Source: Lujinxingia sediminis (lineage in GTDB: Bacteria > Myxococcota_A > Bradymonadia > Bradymonadales > Bradymonadaceae). From it: a stretch of DNA of 64,000 nucleotides. The notes below the pieces were generated by a model, which was given only the letters and a program-made list of their open reading frames with translations, ran no database searches and was not told where the DNA came from. Location of the stretch: the NCBI RefSeq assembly GCF_004005565.1, contig NZ_SADD01000006.1:186001-250000 (forward strand). The letters run 5' to 3'. This document shows, piece after piece, positions 45,740-54,585 of the stretch. Position 1 is the first letter of the stretch. Every line of letters starts with the position of its first letter. Both the position numbers and the translations under genes were made by a program.

Positions 45740-45758
45740 GCGCGAGCGGCCGCATAGG

Positions 45759-46601
45759 TCAGCGGCAGCTGGCCGGCGTGGGCTGACCCGGGGAGCCGAA
45801 GAGAGGGCCCTCGGAGAGCAGCTCGCGGTGGTAGCACCAGGCGGTGGGCTCTCGTCCCGAGATCTGGCCGGGGCGCAGCCCGAAGGCGACGTTTTCGCGA
45901 AGCTCGCGCCCGGTGCCGATCTCGCCATCCGGGTCGACGAGCGCGCCTTCGCGCCAGGCGACCTCATCGTGGATCACAAAGCCGAACTCCCCCTCAAGCT
46001 CAATCAGGCGCATGGAGCGGGTGAAGTTTGACAGACCCACCGGCCGGCTCCAGCGGCCGTACTCGTAAGAGGCCGTCGGGTCGAGGTTTTCCTCAATGAC
46101 GTAGTGGTCGTTGGCGCGACGGTAGAAGAGAAAATGCTCCCCGGGGGCGATGGGCTCGAGTGCCTCGACCACCGCGCGCTCTTTGGGAGAATCGAGCAGG
46201 CGGTCGATTTCGATGCGCTCGTTGGTTTCAAGGAGCTCGATGACCACGCCGCGCGGATCGATGGGAGCGTCGCCCAGATTGACGATCTCGATGTATTCGC
46301 CAAGTTCCTGGGATTCGCCCGGGGGCGGCTCCACGCGGATCATCAGCTCGGAGAAGGCCAGCGCGGGCCGGGCCAGGGGGTCGGCGTCCGGGATGTCTGG
46401 TGAGTCGGTGTCTTCAACCGGAGCGTCGGCGCCGGCGTCGGCGGGGAGGTCGGTATCGGGCTGTAACGCCGTGTAGGGGTAGGCTTCCAGGTCGATCGCC
46501 AGATTACACCCGGTAGCCCAGGTGAGGCTCAGGCAGAGCACCAGCCACAGCAGCGGGCGGAAGGCAGGTGCGATCAGAGCTGGAAGATGGGGCTGGCGCA
46601 T
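45759..46601 (-). CDS. Lamin-tail-domain lipoprotein
   Basis: This predicted lipoprotein of 280 residues has a hydrophobic signal segment ending in WATGC (Cys32). An Asp/Ala/Pro-rich linker with TDLPADAGADAPVEDTDSPD follows. A lamin-tail-like beta-sandwich then starts with ALAFSELMIRVEPP, then LGEYIEIVNLGDAPIDPRGV. Such domains occur in surface proteins of Myxococcota-type bacteria. ATG 46601 lacks a clear Shine-Dalgarno sequence; a GTG at 46646 is an alternative. It converges with the LeuA-domain gene, with only 19 bp between the stops and no visible terminator. Confidence 0.75.
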   Translation of the reverse strand: MRQPHLPALIAPAFRPLLWLVLCLSLTWATGCNLAIDLEAYPYTALQPDTDLPADAGADAPVEDTDSPDIPDADPLARPALAFSELMIRVEPPPGESQELGEYIEIVNLGDAPIDPRGVVIELLETNERIEIDRLLDSPKERAVVEALEPIAPGEHFLFYRRANDHYVIEENLDPTASYEYGRWSRPVGLSNFTRSMRLIELEGEFGFVIHDEVAWREGALVDPDGEIGTGRELRENVAFGLRPGQISGREPTAWCYHRELLSEGPLFGSPGQPTPASCR

Positions 46602-47206
46602 GACAGGTAGGCGGAGACAAGGGGCGCCGAAAAGGGCGATGGGCACACCGTAAAACGTATCGAGAGGGCTCGTGTCGAGAGGTGACCGCAGCTAGTGGTA
46701 CGAACTTTGCGGGGAGTTGTCAGCCTAATTCAGATGCGCTAGAGTGTCGAGGAGAGCCGGCGCGCGAAAATGGCACGTGCGCGGCTTTATCCCGAAACGA
46801 ACAGGGCATCGAGCACGATCTGGGAGCGCATTCCGCAGCGGCGGTCAGCGCCCTTCATCCCGGGCTTTTTGGCCAGGATGGCGTGGTGACTCGGCATCGG
46901 TGAGTACATTGAGGACCAGGGAGCCCATGTCTCCAGGGTCGATGAGGAGAGCGCGCTCCGACCGTCCGACATCCTTGTGGGACGTCGACGCGAGTGCCGG
47001 GCCACGAAGGTCCGCGGCACACGAGAGATCCGGGGAGGTTCGTCACGCCGCGCTCCGCGGCGCGAGCAACCCTTTTCGGCGAACAGGTATTAAACGAGCG
47101 ACATACCGCCAGATCGATGCGTGTGGGACGGGCTGCCAACGGGCAGCCTGGAGGTCCCCGGGCAGTCGATCGTCAGTGACCTTTCAGGCTCAGCACCGAG
47201 GAGAGG
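46602..47206 (+). other. 605-bp gap: promoter and long leader of the Arg/Lys-rich protein gene
   Basis: A good sigma-70-type promoter (TTGTCA 46717-46722, 17-bp spacer, TAGAGT 46740-46745) points toward the gene at 47207 and predicts a leader of about 455 nt. Within it are several short hairpins, such as GGCTGCC-AACG-GGCAGCC at 47131-47148. Open frames in this gap have shadow-like composition and no ribosome binding sites. No known riboswitch or housekeeping RNA was recognised. Confidence 0.5.
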
Positions 47207-47959
47207 ATGAGCGAAGAGGCCAACCAGAGCGCCCAGGACAACAACCCCGAAGGTGGCGGCAGCAAGCGCCGTCGTCGCCGTCGCCGCCGGCGCTCGCGCA
47301 GCAGCAAGGGCTCCAGCCAGACCACCCAGAACACCGCCAAGAGCGAGTCGGGTGAGTCCGAGGAAGGGGTCAAGCCCTCCGGCGGCAAGAAGAAGAGTCG
47401 GGAGGGGGCCAAGAGCAAGAATCGCCGCCAGAGTTCGCGGCGCTCCCGCGGAAGTTCGCGGCGAAAGAGTCGCAACCGCAGCTCCGGTAAAAGGCGTCAG
47501 CGCCGCAAGACGCCGGTGCGTAAGCTCAAGACCCCCGAGAGTAAGCTCGGCGGGCGTGAGCCGGTGGTTGATCTTTCGGCCGCCCAGGAGTCGCGCCGCG
47601 GCCCGGTGGAGTTGACCCCCTTTGAGGTCTTCTGCGCCTACCACTGCGGGATCACCGAGAATAACAACTACCGCCAGCAGTCTCTGCGCGAAGTGGCCAG
47701 TCGCTTCAACATGCAGACCCACGAGTTGGAGAAGGCGTTGCGGGAGTTCGGCCTGGATAAAGAGACCGTCAAGAGCTCGCGCTTTGATATCTCCCTTTGC
47801 CAGCTCGACATGAAGGTGGCCCCCGAGGGCATCGACAAGCGTGAGCTGGCGCGGGTGCTCTTTGATGAGTTTCTCGACGAGACGCCGCGAGCCCGTGAAC
47901 GCGTGGAGGCTTTTGAAGCCTCCAGCCAGGCGCAGCCCGATGAGGCAAGCGGCGAGTGA
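47207..47959 (+). CDS. Arg/Lys-rich protein with C-terminal helical domain
   Basis: No family recognised. The first 110 of 250 residues are almost entirely Arg, Lys, Ser and Gly (including KRRRRRRRRRSRSS) and would be disordered and strongly nucleic-acid binding. From about residue 125 a compact domain follows: VELTPFEVFCAYHCGITENN, SLREVASRFNMQTHELEKAL, then VAPEGIDKRELARVLFDEFL. The SLREVASRFNMQTHELEKAL segment resembles a helix-turn-helix. A DNA- or RNA-binding role is likely, but the target is unknown. A strong Shine-Dalgarno sequence (GAGGAGAGG) and a long leader precede it. Confidence 0.75.
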   Translation: MSEEANQSAQDNNPEGGGSKRRRRRRRRRSRSSKGSSQTTQNTAKSESGESEEGVKPSGGKKKSREGAKSKNRRQSSRRSRGSSRRKSRNRSSGKRRQRRKTPVRKLKTPESKLGGREPVVDLSAAQESRRGPVELTPFEVFCAYHCGITENNNYRQQSLREVASRFNMQTHELEKALREFGLDKETVKSSRFDISLCQLDMKVAPEGIDKRELARVLFDEFLDETPRARERVEAFEASSQAQPDEASGE

Positions 47960-48057
47960 TTCAGGTCGGTGTTTTCGGTGGCAGGTCGGGGCGATGTGTG
48001 TAGGATTGCCCCTGCCCCCTGATAGACCCATCGAGATCACGATTCCGAGGTAGATGC

Positions 48058-48531
48058 ATGGACCCCAACGAGAAGAGCGCTGCAGAGTCGATCGACGCGA
48101 TCGCCGATGATGACCTGCCCTTCGGTGCGCCGACCACCCGTGAGCGCCCGCTGATCCTTCTGGCCGATGATGACGGAGAGCTGCGCGGGATGCTCAAGGC
48201 GCATTTCTCCCGTCGAGACTGCGACCTGCTGGAGAGCATGGATGGCGCGGAAGCGCTGGAGAAGATCATTGAGCACCGCCCCAATCTGGTGGTGCTTGAT
48301 GTGATGATGCCTGAGCTCACCGGTTGGGAGGTATGCAAATACGTGCGTCAGCACGAGATCTACGAGCAAACCGCGATCATCATGCTTACGGGCATCGGTC
48401 CGACTAACAACGAGTTGACCAGCCCGCTCTTTGGCGCGGACGACTATATTGACAAGCCCTTCGACTTCGAGGAGTTGAAGGTCAAGGTGGCCAAAGTACT
48501 GGAGCAGCGGCAATCACCGCCTCTGCGCTGA
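48058..48531 (+). CDS. Single-domain response regulator
   Basis: The 157 residues comprise an acidic 30-residue N-terminal extension and one receiver domain: acidic pocket LADDDGE, phospho-acceptor Asp81 in VVLDVMMPELTGWEV, Thr in IMLTGIG and Lys in YIDKPFDFEEL. There is no output domain, so it acts by protein-protein contact or in a phosphorelay. The inserted loop after the Thr (GPTNNELTSPLFGADD) is a little longer than usual. No histidine kinase is adjacent; the nearest is at 51.5 kb. A strong hairpin follows. Confidence 0.92.
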   Translation: MDPNEKSAAESIDAIADDDLPFGAPTTRERPLILLADDDGELRGMLKAHFSRRDCDLLESMDGAEALEKIIEHRPNLVVLDVMMPELTGWEVCKYVRQHEIYEQTAIIMLTGIGPTNNELTSPLFGADDYIDKPFDFEELKVKVAKVLEQRQSPPLR

Positions 48532-48556
48532 GACCGGCCACCGGTCGAGTTTGAAA

Positions 48557-48600
48557 CACGCCAAAGCCCCGATGAGAGTACTCATCGGGGCTTTGGCGTG
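48557..48600. terminator. Long hairpin terminator between convergent genes
   Basis: A 20-bp perfect stem (48557-48576 with 48581-48600) has an AGTA loop. The stem contains internal AAAG/CTTT rather than a clean T-run, so it may act as a bidirectional terminator for the response regulator and the FHA gene. Confidence 0.8.
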
Positions 48601-48656
48601 TGTGCGTCTGCGCTTTTTAGTCGCCGGCCGCGGGGGGCGGTTGCGGCGTCCGGGTG

Positions 48657-51389
48657 TCAGGGGAGTTCTTCGAGCATCAGGCGGGCGCGGCGGTGGTTGT
48701 CGCTGGAGGGGGGCACCATGGTGAGGATGGTGCGGCAGAGCTCGGCGGCTGCGGCGGGGTCGGCGGCGCGCTGACCGGCTGCCAGGATGTAGAGGCTGTT
48801 GGCCTCGTTTTCCAGGGCAAGGGCAAGTCGACGTGTGGTGGGATCGCTGCGTGAGAGGGCCTGCGCGCGCGTCAATAAGGAGTAGGCGCGGGCGTAGCTG
48901 TCGGAGGCCAGGGCCGCCAGGCCCTGGCCGGCCAGCGCGTGGGCCATGGCCGTGGAGGTCTGTTGTTCGAAGTGGCCGCGACCGCCGGCCAGAGCTGCGT
49001 CGGCTTTGCGGGCGCGCTGGATCAGCGTCAGTGCGCGCTCAAACTCGCCGGATTCCAAAGCCTGTCGGCCCTGCTGCAAACTCTGGCGGAAGGTGCGCAC
49101 GTCGTCGGCGGTACGCGCGGCCCGCTCGCCGATGGCACCGCTGGAGGCTCGCTGGATGGACTCGAAGTGGGCGATGGCCCCCTCAAAGTTCTCGTCGCGG
49201 TAGAGGTTAAAGCCCTTGGTGAAGTTGATCGAACCTGTGGAAGACGCCGCCGAATCTCGGGAACCGGCGCTTGAGGCAGTGGAACCCGAAGCGGGCAACT
49301 CGGCAAAGGGGTTGTCGAGCTCGGGCTTGTCGCGTTCGGAGGAGGGGCGGGCCGACGGTCGGCGAGAGCGGCTTGTGATCTCGCGCTGGCGTGCTTCTTC
49401 GGCCTGACGCTCTTCGGCCTGACGCTCTTCGGCCTGGCGAGCGGCCACCGCGTCGAGATCCTCCAGGAGACGGCGGGCACCTTCATGTTGCGGAGCGATG
49501 CTGAGCAGATCGTCGACGGCTTCGCGGCTGGCGTCCCAGTCTTCGGCCTCAAAGGAGCGTTGAGCGCGCTCAAAGATCCCGTGAACTTCGCTCTGTCTCG
49601 CCAGCCTGATGAGCGACTGCGCTTCGCTGTGATAGACGCTCTCGCGGGAGACGGCGCTGAGTTCGGCCAGAAGTGGTGGATCGATGGCGTCGACCCGCTG
49701 GCGGGCGCGTTCGACGGTGGCGCGGGAGCGCCGCTCCATGGCGATGCGCTCGAGCTGTGCGTCAACTTCCCCGAATTCCGGGTCGGCGGCGGACGCCTGT
49801 TTGAAAAGGCTCTCGGCGCGCTCCCACTCCCGGCTCTTGATGGCTTCCACACCTTCGAGATAAAGCCCGCGCGCGTCGCTGTCGTGGATGGCCAGGGCCG
49901 TTGCGCCGGCGTCTTCGGGCGTCTCGGGTGAGAGGGCCAGGTGCACGATCAAAGCGATCAGCGGCAGGCAGAGCAGAGCGGCGCCGATGGTCACGCCCAT
50001 CAACATGCGATCGAGGCGGCGCGGCGGGGCCACCGAGGGGACCGCGCCCAGCTGGCCCTGCTTCAGGGCGGTGGCGGTCTGGGTGGAAGCCGCCGGGATC
50101 AGCCGTCGCTGGCGACTCTCGGTGGGGCGGCCGCCGGGGATCACAAACTGAAAGATGGTCTGCCCGGACTCAATGCGATCGCCGTGAAAAAGATCGGCCT
50201 CACGGACTTTGACGCCGTTGAGGGCGGTGCCGTTGATCGACATCAGGTCGCGGACCATGAAGCTGTCGTCGTGCTGTTGAATGATCTCGAAGTGTTTGCG
50301 GCTCATCGAGAGGTCGGGCACGACGATCGAGTTATCGGTGCCGCGTCCTACGGTGCTGCGGATGCGATTGACCAGAAACTCCTGCCCGAGGGTGGGGCCG
50401 CTCAGCGTGGAGATGCGCGGGCAGATCGGGTCGGCTTCAAAGGGGCTGGAGAAGACCTCGGTGGCCTGGGCAGCAAAGTCGTCTGCGCCAGGTGTCGCCG
50501 CCGGCGCGATGCCGGCATCAGCACCTGTACGCTGGCGATCGCCACGTGTGAGCTCCTCGACCGACGCGATCTGAGTGGCTTCAATGGAGTCGGAGTCCGT
50601 TGCGGCCGGAAGCTCCATGGAGATGCTGCTGCGGTCGACCGGAGGTGGAGCCTCATTGGCGGTGTCGAAGATGCTGCGGGCGATCTCGGTGCGCTCAGGT
50701 TGAAGATCGTGAGGGGAAGCAGCATCGAGAAGTCCCGGCGAGATCTCGGTGCGCTCGGCCTGAAGGTCGGCGTCGGGTAGCGCGCTGGCGAGGCCGGGGG
50801 CGATTTCGGTGGCCTCCCCGACGAAGGGTTCCTCGACGGTGAGCTCCCCGGGACCTTCGGCGGAGGGCTCGCTCAGCGAGGATGCATGCGCTGCTGCCGG
50901 CTGGGAGACCTCCTCGATGTTCGGGGCGGAGGTCTGAATGTCGGCGCTGTCGGAGGCACCGTCCGGGGCGACGCCGGTGGGGTCGATGGTATGGCTGAGC
51001 ATGGTGGCCCGCGCAGCCGAGGAGCGAGATGGGGCGACTTCCGCGTCAGATACCTCGTCCTCGTCGTGTGCTTCACCAACGTCCGGTTCATCGTCGAGAT
51101 CCTCGGGGAGCATCTCGATGGTCGTCGGAGCGTCGTCTTCGGGAGGTTCGGGCGCAGCGCCCGGCACGCTCAGCTTCTTGAGGCGCTCTGAGAGGGAGAG
51201 CCCCGTTCCGGGACTTGACGCAGTGCGCAGCCCGCCCAGGCCCTGGAGGGTCTTTCTGGGAGCGGGCTCCTGCTGTGGGGCCGAGGGGGCCTCTGCCTCC
51301 GGGAGCCTCGATGGGGCTCCCTCGGCGGAGACACTCGTCTCTTCGGGTGGCTGCTCGCCAGCCGAAGGCTTGTTCTCCGCGTCGTTCAT
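48657..51389 (-). CDS. FHA-domain protein with membrane span and TPR-like C-terminus
   Basis: The 910-residue signalling protein has a long disordered acidic N-terminus (1-330). A forkhead-associated domain binding phosphothreonine follows (about 340-425: VGRGTDNSIVVPDLSMSRKH, then INGTALNGVKV). Next come a linker, one membrane span (about 460-482, GVTIGAALLCLPLIALIVHL) and an extracytoplasmic region of TPR-like helices (GLYLEGVEAIKSREWERAE; AFELEDW-like repeats) to the end. The N-terminus repeats T-E/Q-I/V motifs (ATEIAPGL, RTEISPGL, RTEIARSI, ATQIASVE, ATEVFSSP), plausible kinase targets for the FHA domain. It is divergent from the histidine kinase gene. GAGGA precedes the ATG. Confidence 0.85.
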   Translation of the reverse strand: MNDAENKPSAGEQPPEETSVSAEGAPSRLPEAEAPSAPQQEPAPRKTLQGLGGLRTASSPGTGLSLSERLKKLSVPGAAPEPPEDDAPTTIEMLPEDLDDEPDVGEAHDEDEVSDAEVAPSRSSAARATMLSHTIDPTGVAPDGASDSADIQTSAPNIEEVSQPAAAHASSLSEPSAEGPGELTVEEPFVGEATEIAPGLASALPDADLQAERTEISPGLLDAASPHDLQPERTEIARSIFDTANEAPPPVDRSSISMELPAATDSDSIEATQIASVEELTRGDRQRTGADAGIAPAATPGADDFAAQATEVFSSPFEADPICPRISTLSGPTLGQEFLVNRIRSTVGRGTDNSIVVPDLSMSRKHFEIIQQHDDSFMVRDLMSINGTALNGVKVREADLFHGDRIESGQTIFQFVIPGGRPTESRQRRLIPAASTQTATALKQGQLGAVPSVAPPRRLDRMLMGVTIGAALLCLPLIALIVHLALSPETPEDAGATALAIHDSDARGLYLEGVEAIKSREWERAESLFKQASAADPEFGEVDAQLERIAMERRSRATVERARQRVDAIDPPLLAELSAVSRESVYHSEAQSLIRLARQSEVHGIFERAQRSFEAEDWDASREAVDDLLSIAPQHEGARRLLEDLDAVAARQAEERQAEERQAEEARQREITSRSRRPSARPSSERDKPELDNPFAELPASGSTASSAGSRDSAASSTGSINFTKGFNLYRDENFEGAIAHFESIQRASSGAIGERAARTADDVRTFRQSLQQGRQALESGEFERALTLIQRARKADAALAGGRGHFEQQTSTAMAHALAGQGLAALASDSYARAYSLLTRAQALSRSDPTTRRLALALENEANSLYILAAGQRAADPAAAAELCRTILTMVPPSSDNHRRARLMLEELP

Positions 51390-51506
51390 GGGTCCTCAGG
51401 TCGTGCTGGCGATTGATCTTCCGGGCGTGCCGAGGATAGCGTTGGCGCAAGAAAGGTGTCAATCAGGCGGTCTTTTGGCCCGGCCCCCCACTGCGAGAAA
51501 AGATCC

Positions 51507-53003
51507 GTGAGAGTTCGAGCTTCGTTGCGCACGCAGATGATCGCGGCGTTTGTCGTGCCCACTACTCTGATCATCGTGGCGATGATCGCGCTGGCCTGGG
51601 AGAGCGCGCAGCGCGGCCTGGAGGAAGAGGTGGGCAGGCGCTTAAGCGCGATTGGTGGTGCGCTTAGCGCCGAACTCAGTGAGGGCATTGATGCCTCCCA
51701 GCTTGCGCGCATGGACGCCTCCATGGAGCGCGTGCGCGCGCGCCTGAGCGAGCGTCTGGAGGCGACCCGAAAGGCCACCGACGCTCGCCGGGTGATGATC
51801 GTCGATGCTGAATTGAAGAGCCTGGTCGACACCGATGTCGCGGTTAGTTTTGGGCAGCCCGTTTTCTCGCTGGAGGCGGACAGGCTCGAGATTGGGCGAA
51901 GTTTTGCGGATGGGCTTCCCCGTACAAGCCCGATGTATCGCACCGACGACGGTCAGCGCCATAAGAAAGCATTTGTGCCGGTGTGGCTGGATGAGAAACC
52001 GGTGGCGATGATCGTGGTCATTGCCAGCGCCACCCATTTTGAACTTCTGGGAGATTTCGGTGGCGCGCTGGTGGCGCTGGGAGTTGTGGGGGTGGCGGTG
52101 GTCGGTGTGGTCGCGGTGCTCTTTGCGGCCGGGCTTCTTCGGCCGGTAAGACGGCTGGTCCGCGGGGTGGAGCGCGTGGCCCAGGGAGCGATGAAACGCC
52201 CCCTGGTCAGCGCCGAGCAGCCCGCGGCCGGGCCCGAGGAGATCGCCTTTTTGATGGGGGCATTTGAAGAGATGCGCCAGTCGGTCGTGGCGCGTGATGA
52301 GCGCATGCAGATGATGCTCGCCGGCATCGCCCACGAGGTGCGAAACCCGCTGGGAGGGATGAAGCTCTTCTGTGGCCTGTTGCACGAAGAGCTGCGCGAG
52401 GCGGGTGACGATGAGCAGGTCGTGATGGTCGAGAAGATCGCCCGGGAGCTCAACTATCTGGAGCGGGTGGTGACCGATTTTCTGGCCTACGCCCGCCCCA
52501 CGGAGCTGGTGCCGGAGCGTTTTCAAGCCGCCCAACCACTCACTGCGATCGAGGATCTTTTGCGCGGGGAGATGGCCGAGGTGGGGTGCGTGCTCAAGGT
52601 CGAGGGGGCTGAGGAGGTGGAGTGGACGGGGGATGTCAGCCGGTTGCGACGCGCTATCCTCAATGTGGTGCGCAACGCCTATCAGGCCAGCCCCCCTGGC
52701 GAGTGTGTGCGGGTTGCGGTGCAGGGGAGCGAGTCGATGTGCCGGGTTGAGGTGAGCGACCGGGGGGCTGGAATCGCGGCGGAGAAGTTGGCAGAACTGA
52801 GCACGCCCTTCTTCACCACCCGGGAGAAGGGCAGCGGTCTGGGGCTGGCGCTGACGCGCCAGATCCTGGAGGAGCATGGCGGCAGCCTGCATATCGAGAG
52901 TGAGCCGGATACGGGCACCCGTGTGGTGCTGAGCTGGCCCTTTGATGCATCGCTGCCCGAGGTGCCCCGGGCGCAGGCCGTGCCCGAGGGGTGGTTGGGC
53001 TGA
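51507..53003 (+). CDS. Membrane sensor histidine kinase
   Basis: The 498 residues hold a first membrane span (about 12-33), a periplasmic sensor loop of about 150 residues, a second span (about 190-215), a HAMP-like linker (GLLRPVRRLVRGVERVA), HisKA with the phospho-acceptor His in AGIAHEVRNPLGGMKLF, and HATPase_c (NVVRNAYQAS, DRGAGI, FTTREKGSGLGLAL). These are NtrB-type boxes. GTG 51507 is preferred because the span begins just after it; GTG 51456 is also open. The NtrC-type regulator gene follows after 41 bp, so they are a cognate pair. Confidence 0.93.
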   Translation: MRVRASLRTQMIAAFVVPTTLIIVAMIALAWESAQRGLEEEVGRRLSAIGGALSAELSEGIDASQLARMDASMERVRARLSERLEATRKATDARRVMIVDAELKSLVDTDVAVSFGQPVFSLEADRLEIGRSFADGLPRTSPMYRTDDGQRHKKAFVPVWLDEKPVAMIVVIASATHFELLGDFGGALVALGVVGVAVVGVVAVLFAAGLLRPVRRLVRGVERVAQGAMKRPLVSAEQPAAGPEEIAFLMGAFEEMRQSVVARDERMQMMLAGIAHEVRNPLGGMKLFCGLLHEELREAGDDEQVVMVEKIARELNYLERVVTDFLAYARPTELVPERFQAAQPLTAIEDLLRGEMAEVGCVLKVEGAEEVEWTGDVSRLRRAILNVVRNAYQASPPGECVRVAVQGSESMCRVEVSDRGAGIAAEKLAELSTPFFTTREKGSGLGLALTRQILEEHGGSLHIESEPDTGTRVVLSWPFDASLPEVPRAQAVPEGWLG

Positions 53004-53044
53004 GTCCATTGGTGGGTTGACGCGTCAGGTCAGGGAGTCAAGGT

Positions 53045-54451
53045 ATGGCGAAGGTGTTGGTCGTTGAAGACAATGAGACGCTGCGCGAGGGCATCGTGCA
53101 GGTGCTTAAGCGGATGGGGCATGCCGCGCTGGCCGCCGAGGGAGGGCGTCAGGGTCTGGCTTGTTTTCAAGAGTCGCGTCCCGACCTGGTGATCACCGAT
53201 CTGAAGATGGACGAGGTCGACGGGATGCAGGTGCTCGCCAGTATCCGAGCGCAACGCCCGGAGGCGATGGTGATCATGATCACGGCTTTCGGCAGCATTG
53301 AGACGGCGGTCGAGGCGATGCAGGCAGGCGCTTTCGACTTTCTGCCCAAGCCTTTTCCGCCGGAGCTCCTTCGCGCCAAGGTCAGCCGCGCGCTGGAGGT
53401 GGGCGCGGAGCGGGCGCGTGCGGAGCGTCTGGTCGAAGAGAACGCGATCCTTCGGGAAGATGTCGCCGGCAGCTTCGATGAGGCGATTGTGGGCGACTCC
53501 CAGGCCATGGCGACCATCCTGGAGCGGGTGCGGCGCGTGGCCGGCAGTGAGAGCACGGTCTACATCCACGGGGAGTCGGGGACGGGCAAAGAGCTTGTGG
53601 CGCGGGCGATTCATAAGGCCAGCCCGCGCGCCAGCGGACCTTTTGTGAAGGTGAACTGTTCGGCGCTGGCCGAGGGGCTGCTCGAGAGCGAGCTTTTCGG
53701 GCACGAGAAGGGCGCGTTTACCGGCGCCCATAAACGTCGACTCGGCCGGTTTGAACTTGCGGAAGGGGGGACGATCTTTCTCGATGAGATCGGCGACATT
53801 CAGCCCTCCACCCAGCTGAAGCTCTTGAGGGTGCTTCAGGAGCGGGAGTTTGAGCGAGTGGGCGGAGAAGAGACGTTGCATGCCGATGTGCGCGTGGTCA
53901 CCGCGACGCACCGCAACCTGCATGAAGAGGTGGCCCGGGGACGTTTTCGTGAAGATCTCTTCTACCGGTTGCATATCATTCCGGTGGAGTTGCCTCCTTT
54001 GCGAGAACGTCGCGAAGACGTGCCGGCTCTGGCGCGGCATTTTGTGGAGAAGTTGGCTGAGCGCACGCGCTCTCAGGCCCGTCGTATGGGTGAGGAGGCG
54101 ATGGCCCTGCTCACCGGCTACGAGTGGCCGGGCAACGTACGGGAGCTGGAGAATGTGATCGAACATGCGCTGGTCTTTGCGCGGGGGGAGTCGATCGGGG
54201 TGGAGGATTTGCCACCGGCGTTGGGTGGTGGAACACGGGCGCTTGAGGGCATGGATCTGAGCGCGGTGGAGGCGTCGAGTCTTCCGGAGGTGCTCGAAGC
54301 GCTGGAGCGCTCGTTGATTGTGGCCGCGTTGGAAAAGGCCAGGGGAATCAAGGCGGAGACCGCACGGCTGCTGGGGATTAAGTCCAGCGCGCTCTACTAC
54401 AAGTTGGAGAAGTACGGGGTGGAGGCTCCCGATGAAGAGACTTCAGATTAA
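53045..54451 (+). CDS. Sigma-54-dependent NtrC-family response regulator
   Basis: The 468 residues are a receiver domain ([11 protein letters not shown], Asp52 in [13 protein letters not shown], Lys in FLPKPF), an AAA+ sigma-54-activator domain (Walker A GESGTGKE, the sigma-54 contact loop GAFTGA, Walker [25 protein letters not shown]) and a Fis-type HTH at the C-terminus ([20 protein letters not shown]). The intact GAFTGA loop means it should activate sigma-54 promoters. The two Flp pilin promoters are candidate targets in this window, though the link is inference. It is cotranscribed with the kinase gene. Confidence 0.95.
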   Translation: MAKVLVVEDNETLREGIVQVLKRMGHAALAAEGGRQGLACFQESRPDLVITDLKMDEVDGMQVLASIRAQRPEAMVIMITAFGSIETAVEAMQAGAFDFLPKPFPPELLRAKVSRALEVGAERARAERLVEENAILREDVAGSFDEAIVGDSQAMATILERVRRVAGSESTVYIHGESGTGKELVARAIHKASPRASGPFVKVNCSALAEGLLESELFGHEKGAFTGAHKRRLGRFELAEGGTIFLDEIGDIQPSTQLKLLRVLQEREFERVGGEETLHADVRVVTATHRNLHEEVARGRFREDLFYRLHIIPVELPPLRERREDVPALARHFVEKLAERTRSQARRMGEEAMALLTGYEWPGNVRELENVIEHALVFARGESIGVEDLPPALGGGTRALEGMDLSAVEASSLPEVLEALERSLIVAALEKARGIKAETARLLGIKSSALYYKLEKYGVEAPDEETSD

Positions 54452-54585
54452 GGAAAGTTAAGCCCGGAGGGCTTACTTGACCGGTGCGGGGGGCGGTGAT
54501 TAGTGTGCGGCCAGCCGTCGCCCGGCGGTGACAGGGTGTGGGTGAGATAATTCTCAAAAGGTATGCAGAACTCAAAGGTGACTTT

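Noticed and set aside
46744-47355. 203-residue plus-strand frame before the Arg/Lys-rich gene
   Set aside because: It overlaps the well-supported gene at 47207 in another frame. Composition is Arg/Ser/Gly shadow-like and it lacks a Shine-Dalgarno sequence.
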